Part shown: piece after piece, positions 1 through 5,743 of the stretch
Position numbering within the stretch: the first letter of the stretch is position 1
Layout: each line of letters opens with the position of its first letter
Origin: Candidatus Zixiibacteriota bacterium
GTDB lineage: Bacteria; Zixibacteria; MSB-5A5; GN15; FEB-12
DNA: 10,424 nt
Reading direction: 5' to 3'
Assembly: GCA_018816665.1 (NCBI GenBank)
Contig: JAHIVM010000079.1
Coordinates: 1-10,424, forward strand
Program-made: the position numbers and the translations under genes
The notes under the pieces: generated by a model
Told to the model about the DNA's origin: nothing
Seen by the model: only the letters and a program-made list of their open reading frames with translations
Database searches by the model: none

Positions 1-163
1 CGTCCAACATGGCGGCGTCACCGGAAGACTCAACGTGGATATCCATCTGGATCTGGCCGGACAGCACGACAAACAGCATGCCTATGATTACCACGGCACC
101 GTACAGGAACAGCAACTTGCGATCCACCAATTCGGTGATTGTATCTCTGGTAATACCCCTCAT
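1..163 (-). CDS. ABC-2 type transporter permease, N-terminal fragment
   Basis: The gene starts at 163 and runs off the left edge, leaving 54 complete codons. The visible protein begins MRGITRDTITELVDRKLLFL, followed by one hydrophobic segment at about residues 17-36 (YGAVVIIGMLFVVLSG). It then enters a more polar stretch (residues 37-54) that would face outside. A short cytoplasmic amphipathic start followed by a first membrane helix is the usual opening of ABC-2 family permeases, which form the membrane channel of exporters. The assignment rests mainly on context: its ATG overlaps the TGA of the upstream ATPase gene as ATGA (160-163), implying translational coupling. A good ribosome-binding site, GGGAG (171-175 on the minus strand), lies 7 nt upstream inside the ATPase gene. 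The substrate cannot be told, and most of the protein lies outside the window. Confidence 0.72.
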   Translation of the reverse strand, partial: MRGITRDTITELVDRKLLFLYGAVVIIGMLFVVLSGQIQMDIHVESSGDAAMLD

Positions 164-1092
164 GACGCTTCTCCCGAGTCGCTTCTGACGGCTTCGAAGA
201 ATGATTGTTCCAGGGTCATGGTAACCGGCTGGACCGCCCGAATATTGATGTTGCGCAAACGAAGTTCATCGATCACACGGTTGATGAATTTTGGGTCATT
301 GAGTTCCACCCGGAGACTCTTGGTCGTGATGGTAATCCGCTTGCCGATCTCCTCGGGAATCACAAACCGCTCGTTGCCGATATCGGCATCAATGTCGTAT
401 TGACTCTTGCGAGTGGTGAGAGATTCCACTGAACCGGTTTTGACAACTTTGCCTTTCAGCAGGATGGTCACCCGGTCGGCCACAGCCTCGACCTCGGAGA
501 GCAAGTGGGAATTCAGGAAAATGGTCTTTCCTTCGGATTTGATCCTTTTCAGGGTTTCCCGTATCTCGATTTTGCCAACCGGATCAACGCCATCGGTAGG
601 TTCGTCCAGAAAAATCAGATCAGGATCACAAATCATGGCCTGGGCCAGCCCGATCCGCTGGGACATCCCCTTTGAGTACTTACGAATTTTGGTGCCACCC
701 CACTTATCCATGTCCACCAGCCGCAGCAAAGACTCGGCCCGGGTGCGAATATCCTGGGGCTTCATCCCGTACAGGCGGCCGGTGAATTCGAGCAGTCCCA
801 TGCCGGTCAAATGATTGGGGAAACGGTGGTTCTCCGGCAAAAAGCCAACCCGGTCGCGGGAACGGGGATCTGAAGGCGGCAGACCATTGATGAGCGCCTC
901 GCCCGAGGAGACTCTGGTGATCCCCAACAGACTTTTGACCATGGTGGTTTTTCCGGCGCCATTGGGACCGAGCAGACCGAAAATCTCACCGTGTTCGACG
1001 CCGAGAGAAACACCATCGAGCGCCACCACGTTGCCCTTTTTCATCCCGGTCTGGTAAATCTTCGTCAGATCAAACGTTTCAACGATATTCAT
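160..1092 (-). CDS. ABC-2 type transporter ATP-binding protein
   Basis: A 310-residue cytoplasmic ATPase subunit of an ABC exporter. All nucleotide-binding motifs are visible: Walker A GPNGAGKT (residues 42-49), LPEN at 85-88 with Glu in place of the Q-loop glutamine (common in this subfamily), the signature YSKGMSQR (139-146), Walker B LIFLDEP (159-165, catalytic E164) and the switch histidine H196 in LNSHLLSE. Residues from about 220 to 310 form the C-terminal accessory region typical of drug/ABC-2 type ATPases. It is followed by its permease with a 4-nt ATGA overlap. The start at 1092 has only a weak upstream AGG, about 12 nt away. The TGA stop at 160-162 shows that TGA is used as a terminator in this genome, which matters for the TGA at 2209. 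The family exports lipids, drugs or surface material, or acts in gliding or nitrous-oxide maturation; nothing here selects between these. Confidence 0.95.
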   Translation of the reverse strand: MNIVETFDLTKIYQTGMKKGNVVALDGVSLGVEHGEIFGLLGPNGAGKTTMVKSLLGITRVSSGEALINGLPPSDPRSRDRVGFLPENHRFPNHLTGMGLLEFTGRLYGMKPQDIRTRAESLLRLVDMDKWGGTKIRKYSKGMSQRIGLAQAMICDPDLIFLDEPTDGVDPVGKIEIRETLKRIKSEGKTIFLNSHLLSEVEAVADRVTILLKGKVVKTGSVESLTTRKSQYDIDADIGNERFVIPEEIGKRITITTKSLRVELNDPKFINRVIDELRLRNINIRAVQPVTMTLEQSFFEAVRSDSGEAS

Positions 1093-1101
1093 ACCAAGTA
1101 C

Positions 1102-1190
1102 TTACCTGTCCTAAAGTTGTGGTAAACTAGGTAATTCAATGCCCGCTGACAAGTCTAAAACGGGCAAAGCGCTTGACCAACTGCCGTCAA
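1102..1190. promoter_or_regulatory. Divergent intergenic region with several inverted repeats
   Basis: The 151-nt region between the divergent ABC ATPase and first DUF1573 genes holds three short inverted repeats. They are TTACC (1102-1106) with GGTAA (1121-1125); GCCCG (1141-1145) with CGGGC (1161-1165); and TTGAC (1173-1177) with GTCAA (1186-1190). The third could be an operator-like dyad, and TTGACC (1173-1178) could also serve as the -35 of a plus-strand promoter with a poor -10 near 1193-1201. Short repeats like these arise easily by chance, so the assignment is tentative. Confidence 0.25.
1124..1152 (-). promoter_or_regulatory. Candidate promoter for the ABC-2 operon
   Basis: On the minus strand TTGTCA (1147-1152, five of six matches to TTGACA) is followed after exactly 17 nt by TAGTTT (1124-1129, a weak -10). 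It would start transcription about 20-25 nt upstream of the ATG at 1092. The -35 is good and the spacing ideal, but the -10 matches at only three of six positions. Promoter consensus in this lineage is not known to me, so this is a pattern match only. Confidence 0.3.
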
Positions 1191-1243
1191 TGTAATACCT
1201 TACCAGATTGTGGGAACATTTGTTCTTCACTTAGGCTATAACA

Positions 1244-1963
1244 ATGATGAAACTGCTCGCGGTTCTGTCTGTGCTGATGGTCGTTGCCGGCTCGATATCT
1301 GCCGGACCGAATCTGCACATTCAGAACTCAGATTTCGATTTCGGTATGGTTGGTACTGGTATGACGGTATACCACAGAACCTGGCTCAAGGCCACGAGCG
1401 ACAGCGCCGTGACCATTAATGCGGTGAAAACCGGCTGTTTCTGCCTGGTTGCCCCGCTCCCGGATTCAACCATCCCCGCCGGTGACAGCATCCCGCTGGA
1501 TCTGACCTGGCGCGTCCAGCCGGCCGAGGAGACCGTCTCCCGCACGGTGCTGGTATTCCCGAACACGGATTCGGAACCCCTTCGCATCTCCCTGACCGCA
1601 CAACCGATTGTCCATACCGACACCTTGCCGTTCGAGGTCCCCTGGCAGGGATTGAGGTTTGGCGGGCAGGACGAAGAGCAGATAGACCGGGCGTTTATGA
1701 TGGCCAACCTGTCGGATTCGTCCATGACAGTGACTGTCATTTCCGCGCCGGACGAACGGTATCAGCTGGAACTACCGGAGTCGGTTCCGGCCCAAAACCA
1801 TGAAAACTGTCGCATAACACTCAAAACGGATCAGTTTGATGGACCTTATGAGGGTTCGTTTACTGTTGAACTTACTGGAGATTGGCCGGTCCCCCGTCGA
1901 CTGACCATTCCAATCGTTGTGGGGGACTTCAGTTATCGGGCTCCCGTAACGACACTACAATAA
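1244..1963 (+). CDS. Secreted DUF1573-family protein, Cys form (C-F-C motif)
   Basis: A 239-residue exported protein. Residues 1-20 are a clear signal peptide (LLAVLSVLMVVAGSISA, cleavage probably before GPNLH) with no lipobox cysteine. Residues about 28-120 match the DUF1573 pattern: DFDFGMVGTG, then a strand ending in VKTGCFCLVAPL, then IPAGDS and FPNTDSEPLRISL. The family's usual CGCT is C65-F-C67 here. Residues about 138-232 form a second beta-rich domain shared with the next gene (RFGG...MTVTVI...GSFTVEL). The start at 1244 is followed by a second ATG at 1247, and a weak AGG (1233-1235) lies 8 nt upstream of the first. It is probably co-transcribed with the selenoprotein-like paralogue 47 nt downstream. 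DUF1573 has an Ig-like beta-sandwich fold and no established biochemical function; a periplasmic or surface redox or structural role is inference. The order and matching domains suggest tandem duplication. Confidence 0.88.
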   Translation: MMKLLAVLSVLMVVAGSISAGPNLHIQNSDFDFGMVGTGMTVYHRTWLKATSDSAVTINAVKTGCFCLVAPLPDSTIPAGDSIPLDLTWRVQPAEETVSRTVLVFPNTDSEPLRISLTAQPIVHTDTLPFEVPWQGLRFGGQDEEQIDRAFMMANLSDSSMTVTVISAPDERYQLELPESVPAQNHENCRITLKTDQFDGPYEGSFTVELTGDWPVPRRLTIPIVVGDFSYRAPVTTLQ

Positions 1964-2010
1964 AAGACGTTTCCACTGAAGTATAACACGTACGGAGAAT
2001 GGCTGGTGCA

Positions 2011-2742
2011 ATGAAAAAGGTTCTGATCACGACACTGCTCTTTGTCGGGCTGCTCGCAGTGGCTTCGGCCAATGCGGCCCCGCGCCTGACCGTTCCGGTC
2101 TCAGAATTCGATTTCGGCTACGTGCCGCAGAATTCCAATGTATCCCATACGTTCTGGTTGCACTCAACCGGCGATGACACGTTGAGAATTCTCAACGTGA
2201 AACCTGGCTGAGGCTGCACGAAGGCACCGCTTGAGAATACGGTGCTTGCTGTCGGTGACAGCACGAGACTTGAGATCATATTCTCGACCAAGCGCTACAC
2301 AAACCGCATCACCAAGCGGCCGCGCATTGAGACAAACGAGGGTCCGCCCGACAAAAATGTCACCATCATCTCGCAGGTGGTCCGTCGTCCCGACTCGACC
2401 TACCCGGTGATTGTCAAGCCGTACAAACTCGATGTCTCTCAGTTCGGGGAGAAGGTTCGCGATGAGATGAAATTCACGCTGACCAATGTCTCAGAAACGA
2501 ACCTGACGGTCACTCTGGTCGATGAACCCTACGGCTATGCCACGGTTCAGCTTCCCGAAGTCATCGAGGCCGGTAAGTCGGCCGAGGGCATTATTCATCT
2601 GAACGCCGACGCTCTGGATCAATCGTTTGAGAAGTCCTTCACGTTTGAGCTGGACGACGAACAGACCAGCCGGTTCACGGTACCCGTCAAACGCACGGTG
2701 CGTAAACCGCCTGCCAGCGCTGCCCAGACGACGGGCCAGTAG
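2011..2742 (+). CDS. Putative DUF1573 selenoprotein (Sec at in-frame TGA)
   Basis: Read through the in-frame TGA at 2209-2211, this is a 243-residue exported protein. Residues 1-22 are a signal peptide (MKKVLITTLLFVGLLAVASA, then NA). The DUF1573 domain spans about 25-130 (EFDFGYVPQ, then LRILNVKPG-U67-GCTKAPL, then VGDSTRLEI, then RIETNEGP). A second beta domain at about 140-230 matches the upstream paralogue (QFGEKV, LTVTLV, KSFTFEL). U67 falls exactly on the first Cys of the family CGCT motif and on C65 of the paralogue; C69 is kept. The frame is otherwise unbroken, with 177 sense codons after the TGA and a TAG stop. A start at 1999 is possible, but GGAG (1994-1997) is then only 1 nt from the ATG; it is 13 nt from 2011, so 2011 is preferred though neither spacing is ideal. 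Conventional callers would split the gene into two ORFs (1999-2211 and 2242-2742). A nonsense-mutated pseudogene is the main alternative. Confidence 0.78.
2178..2199 (+). repeat. Perfect 22-nt palindrome upstream of the TGA codon
   Basis: The two 9-nt arms CACGTTGAG (2178-2186) and CTCAACGTG (2191-2199) are exact reverse complements around AATT, and the whole 22 nt is self-complementary. In mRNA it can form a 9-bp stem with an AAUU tetraloop ending 9 nt before the TGA. It lies in the codons for the conserved LRILNV strand. The matching codons of the paralogue have no such symmetry. It could be an RNA structure tied to recoding, a protein-binding site, or chance. Confidence 0.7.
2209..2211 (+). 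other. In-frame TGA, candidate selenocysteine codon
   Basis: The TGA follows GGC (Gly) and precedes GGC TGC ACG (Gly-Cys-Thr), giving U-G-C-T where DUF1573 proteins have C-G-C-T. The paralogue at 1244-1963 aligns without gaps around it (VKTGCFCLVAPL against VKPG-U-GCTKAPL). TGA ends two other genes here (160-162 and 8944-8946), both at ATGA start-stop overlaps, so a genome-wide TGA-to-sense code is unlikely. Sec insertion is inferred from position, frame and the adjacent RNA structure. Confidence 0.75.
2222..2263 (+). promoter_or_regulatory. Candidate bacterial SECIS: two hairpins right after TGA
   Basis: Hairpin 1 pairs GCACCG (2224-2229) with CGGTGC (2240-2245). It extends to 2222/2247 through a G-U and an A-U pair, and its loop is 2230-2239. 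If the top G-C pair opens, the loop begins with G at 2229. The loop starts about 17-18 nt after the TGA, inside the range usually accepted for bacterial SECIS elements. Hairpin 2 directly follows: GCTGTC (2248-2253), loop GGT, GACAGC (2257-2262), with an optional outer T2247-A2263 pair. The Cys paralogue shares the GGTGACAGC codons of the right arm but lacks both left arms. In bacteria such elements lie in the coding region just 3' of UGA and bind SelB. Bacterial SECIS sequences are poorly conserved, so the fold is suggestive rather than diagnostic. Confidence 0.55.
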
Positions 2743-2789
2743 TATCGACTTTGCCCCCTATCTGGGATACCGAACAACCCCAAGATAAG

Positions 2790-2822
2790 AAGAGCCACTT
2801 CCCTGCCGGAAGTGGCTCTTTT
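2790..2822 (+). terminator. Rho-independent terminator of the DUF1573 pair
   Basis: A perfect 13-bp stem, AAGAGCCACTTCC (2790-2802) with GGAAGTGGCTCTT (2808-2820), has a 5-nt CTGCC loop and ends in a TTTT run (2819-2822). It lies 47 nt after the TAG of the plus-strand DUF1573 operon and just before the convergent GWxTD gene that ends at 2842. On the minus strand the following sequence (CTTATCTTG) is only weakly T-rich, so it acts mainly in the plus direction but could stop both. Confidence 0.88.
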
Positions 2823-2841
2823 GGTTAGCAAGGTTCAAAAG

Positions 2842-4275
2842 CTAGTAGATCTTGTACAGGTCTTCCTCGAGTTTCGCTTTCCACTCATCGCTGTAAGTTT
2901 CGCCCTGCATGTTTGAATGTACCAGCATGTAGTCGTTGTACCCGTGCTGCTCCTCAAACACAAAGATAGTACCTTCCTTGATGGTATGGTAGTACCAGAC
3001 CTGGAAGGGATTGCCTTTCATGGGCGCCTGGATGTCGTCACGTTCCTCCCAGGGGCCGTAAACCATATAGATCCGCCCCCGGTCGGACTGCCAGCCGTTG
3101 CCCTTGGCCCCGTAGTCGGTGGAGAAGAAGTTGTTAGCGTATAGGTAGCGCTCAATCATCTCGCGGCGATTCTCCACCTGCGGTGTGCCGGGGGTTTCAT
3201 CGTGATCCTGCCAGTAGCGCTTGAGATATGCCTCCCGGCCCTCGGGAGTCAGCGAGCGGAGAATCGTCTCCTCGGACGAGGTCAGCAGGTACTTCACGAG
3301 GCGTTCCTTGATCTCCAGGCTGAGCGTATCGTACGGGTCAAACTCCGGGTAGTCCTCGGCTGCGGCGACCATCATGCTGGGACTGACAATGCGAAACGGC
3401 AGATATGTGGTATCGGCCTGTTCGGTTCGCCGGTTGACCGCGATCATGCGCAGTCGGTACGACGCCGGAAGCCAGTCCCGGATATCAAACACATCGACCA
3501 GCACGATAGCCTCGCCCGGGTTGGACAGCTCACGTGAGCCGAAGTCCTTGTGCACCGCGTCCGAGGCATCGAGCGCCGCAAAACTGACCTGAATGCTGTA
3601 CGGCTGGGACTCGACATAATCGAGGTTGTAGATCTCCGAATAGAGAAACAACGCCGTGTCCTCGGGGGCAAAAAATCCGAGCGGATTGTACAATACCTGG
3701 TAACCATTGCGATAGGTACGGCTGCTCCGGGCGGCGTCGTCATCGCCGGCATTGGTAATGCGATAGGCCAGGTACTTGCCGGCGATCATCAGCCCCGTCT
3801 TGCGCGGCGGCTCAACGACGATCCGATCATAAAAGACCTCCCCCGTACGCTTGCTGACAACATCCGTGATGTGGAGCTGGGCCGAATACACGCCCGGTCG
3901 CACGCCCATCGCAAGGTAGTTGAACAGTTTGTAATCCTTTCGGGCGGCTTCCGCCTCGGTAGCCACAGCGGCCCCGAAGTAGGTCGAGGCGGAATCAACC
4001 AGTAAGCCATCGACTCCGAACAGGTCCAGTCGCGCGTATATACGCGAGACCAACCGGGAGTCGGCGGAGTCGGGCTGATAGAATTCGTACTCGCCGCGAT
4101 TCAGCGTAAACGGGAATTCCACCTGTACGAGGGAATCAAAGGCCGGGTTATTGAAAAACGATGCCCCGGCGTGGACAGTCAGACCCTTGTTTTGTTGAGC
4201 CTCAACCGTCGCTGCCGTCGAGAGTCCGATTCCAAGCCCCGCCGCCAGTACAACGATAAGTAGTTTTTGTCTCAT
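2842..4275 (-). CDS. Secreted GWxTD-domain protein, second of pair
   Basis: A 477-residue exported protein. Residues 1-26 are a signal peptide (QKLLIVVLAAGLGIGLSTAA, cleavage probably after VEA). The middle part (about 35-310) is beta-rich and soluble, with repeated short strands and motifs such as RPGVYSAQLHITDV. The C-terminal third carries the GWxTD domain: KRYWQDHDETPGTP, then GWQSDRGRIYMVYGPWEE from residue 394, then FQVWYYHT. Here the motif reads GWQSD, with Ser in place of Thr. It starts 8 nt after the stop of its paralogue at 4284-5624, so the two are surely co-transcribed and perhaps work as a pair. The GWxTD domain is named for its motif and has no established function that I know of; it is common in FCB and related phyla. 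No catalytic motif is recognisable. Confidence 0.85.
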   Translation of the reverse strand: MRQKLLIVVLAAGLGIGLSTAATVEAQQNKGLTVHAGASFFNNPAFDSLVQVEFPFTLNRGEYEFYQPDSADSRLVSRIYARLDLFGVDGLLVDSASTYFGAAVATEAEAARKDYKLFNYLAMGVRPGVYSAQLHITDVVSKRTGEVFYDRIVVEPPRKTGLMIAGKYLAYRITNAGDDDAARSSRTYRNGYQVLYNPLGFFAPEDTALFLYSEIYNLDYVESQPYSIQVSFAALDASDAVHKDFGSRELSNPGEAIVLVDVFDIRDWLPASYRLRMIAVNRRTEQADTTYLPFRIVSPSMMVAAAEDYPEFDPYDTLSLEIKERLVKYLLTSSEETILRSLTPEGREAYLKRYWQDHDETPGTPQVENRREMIERYLYANNFFSTDYGAKGNGWQSDRGRIYMVYGPWEERDDIQAPMKGNPFQVWYYHTIKEGTIFVFEEQHGYNDYMLVHSNMQGETYSDEWKAKLEEDLYKIY

Positions 4276-4283
4276 AACCTGTT

Positions 4284-5624
4284 CTAGAAATCGGGCTGTT
4301 GGTTCAGCCCGTCATACGGATATTGCAGTCTGTATTCACCATCTTCGTTCTCATCAATAAACAAAAAGCGGAGATACCGCGCGGTCGTATAGTAGTGCCA
4401 GATCTGATACGGCCGGGCCTCGGTGGAAAACGGGACATCGTCAATCTGATCCGGGCTGCCATATTCAATAAAAATACGCCCCCGATCAGTCGTCCACCCG
4501 TCGCGTAACATAGCCGCAAAATGGTGATTCGCAATATGTATGCGGCGGTAAAATTCGTCCAGAGCCTCGTTTTCTTCGGTCCCCGGCGTAGGATCGCGCT
4601 CCAGCCAGAAATTGCGGAAGGCGTCGCGACGCTCCTCGATGCCTTCAAGATCTTTCATCCCGTCGAGTTCGCCCGGCTCCGCGATGATCGCCAGTTGGCG
4701 CAGAGTGGTTTTCCAGTCGTGCCGCACCACTCCCTCAAGCGTCCAGAGAACCTGAAAGTTGAAGGTCGCATCCTGCAGTTTTTTGTTCCTGCGCCCCCGG
4801 AGAGACATCTCCAGCTCGTACTCGCCCGGTGAAAAGTACTCCAGTGAAATCTCCCTGAGCTGCCGCACGGTCTCGCCCGTGAAGTTCACATGAAGCGTGT
4901 CGCGGTACAACATGCCCTGGGACCGATGACGCACCTTGGTCTCCACGATCACCTTTGACACGCTGTCCTGACCGGGGTAAATCTCAAAGTAGTACAGCAG
5001 TCTCCCCTGACCTTCCCCGCCCCCGTAGGCGCGGGTCACCGACGGCACCACGATCAGGTCTGACTTGGCAAACACGTTGGCGCCCGAGTCCGCCTTGCTG
5101 AAGGCCTGGACAAACTCCACGCCGGACATCCTCGGAGTACCCCGGATGACATCCTCCAACTCGACCTTGAAGTCCTTCCGGTACACGCGATCATTGGCTT
5201 TGTCCAGCGCCGTGACTTCCACCTTGTACTTGCCGGGCGGCAAAACCACCGACACCTGGCTGGTCCGGAAGTCGAGCCGGGATGTTGTTTTCAGTCGACT
5301 GGGAGTTCTGATCTGGCGATCCCGGCTGCTGGATTCGACCAGCTTGTCGTCGCCGTCGAAAACATGCACCACCAGTTCGTACTGGGCAATGAATTCTCCG
5401 TCGACCTCCTCAAACTGGAAGCCGAAGTTGTATATCTGATAGTAGATTTCAAGTTGCAGGCGGCCGGAGTCATCGGCCAGAAAACAGGCCCAGTCCGTTT
5501 CAAGGGGCTCCTGGGCAACCGAAAAACTGCCATGATGCGTGGAAAATTGAGCCTCGGCCGGGGCGGCAAAAGCCAGCCCGAGAGCCAGCACGACCGGCAG
5601 TATGTATCGCTTGCGGTTACTCAT
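4284..5624 (-). CDS. Secreted GWxTD-domain protein, first of pair
   Basis: A 446-residue exported protein, first gene of a two-gene operon. The signal peptide is residues 1-25 (LPVVLALGLAFAAPAEA, cleavage before QFSTHH). The rest lacks membrane helices. Beta-rich segments at about 60-290 include LPPGKYKVEVTALD and FSPGEYELEMSLRGR, which look like Ig-like or carbohydrate-binding-type strands but cannot be assigned. The GWxTD domain fills the C-terminal part: FWLERDPTPGTEENEALDEF, then GWTTDRGRIFIEYGSPDQID from residue 376, then YQIWHYY. The same order of elements is seen in the neighbour downstream, so the pair arose by duplication. The start at 5624 is supported by AGAGG (5630-5634 on the minus strand) 5 nt upstream. 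The function is unknown; a periplasmic or surface role is inferred from the signal peptide. Confidence 0.87.
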   Translation of the reverse strand: MSNRKRYILPVVLALGLAFAAPAEAQFSTHHGSFSVAQEPLETDWACFLADDSGRLQLEIYYQIYNFGFQFEEVDGEFIAQYELVVHVFDGDDKLVESSSRDRQIRTPSRLKTTSRLDFRTSQVSVVLPPGKYKVEVTALDKANDRVYRKDFKVELEDVIRGTPRMSGVEFVQAFSKADSGANVFAKSDLIVVPSVTRAYGGGEGQGRLLYYFEIYPGQDSVSKVIVETKVRHRSQGMLYRDTLHVNFTGETVRQLREISLEYFSPGEYELEMSLRGRRNKKLQDATFNFQVLWTLEGVVRHDWKTTLRQLAIIAEPGELDGMKDLEGIEERRDAFRNFWLERDPTPGTEENEALDEFYRRIHIANHHFAAMLRDGWTTDRGRIFIEYGSPDQIDDVPFSTEARPYQIWHYYTTARYLRFLFIDENEDGEYRLQYPYDGLNQQPDF

Positions 5625-5653
5625 AGGTGCCTCTACTCATTGAAACAGGCCGA

Positions 5654-5670
5654 ATGGAATCCGGTTCCAT
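5654..5670. repeat. Short palindrome over the predicted transcription start
   Basis: ATGGAA (5654-5659) and TTCCAT (5665-5670) are perfect inverted repeats around TCCGG, directly abutting the candidate -10 of the GWxTD promoter. Its place over the likely start would suit an operator or a 5' mRNA hairpin. At 6 bp per arm it is short enough to be chance. Confidence 0.3.
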
Positions 5671-5697
5671 ACTATAGACGGCGCGGAGGCCTCGCAA
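5671..5697 (-). promoter_or_regulatory. Candidate promoter for the GWxTD operon
   Basis: On the minus strand TTGCGA (5692-5697, four of six to TTGACA) precedes TATAGT (5671-5676, five of six to TATAAT) with a 15-nt gap. This would place the start near 5664, about 40 nt upstream of the ATG at 5624. The -10 is good and the spacing short. It lies in the only sizeable gap (119 nt) between the efflux operon and the GWxTD pair. Confidence 0.4.
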
Positions 5698-5743
5698 ACT
5701 AAAAAAAGATTGTCGGGGAGTGAGGTTTTGGCGGCCGGGACGC

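Noticed and set aside
35..432. Short plus-strand frames opposite the ABC-2 genes
   Set aside because: They are antisense to a clear ATPase and permease start and show no motifs.
2209..2211. Genome-wide reassignment of TGA to an amino acid
   Set aside because: TGA ends the ABC-2 ATPase (160-162) and the adaptor (8944-8946), both at ATGA overlaps with the next start codon. No other gene in the window has an internal TGA.
2011..2742. Plain nonsense pseudogene
   Set aside because: Not fully excluded, since TGC or TGT to TGA is one change. It is disfavoured because the only lesion falls on the one redox Cys codon, the 177 codons after it are intact with good family matches, and fitting RNA structures flank it.
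2242..2742. A separate gene starting with GTG at 2242
   Set aside because: It would begin in the middle of the DUF1573 domain without a ribosome-binding site or signal peptide, and it is in the same frame as the upstream part.
5700..5743. Terminator after the efflux operon at the T-run (minus strand, 5701-5707)
   Set aside because: No convincing stem precedes the T-run on the minus strand, so a factor-independent terminator cannot be supported.
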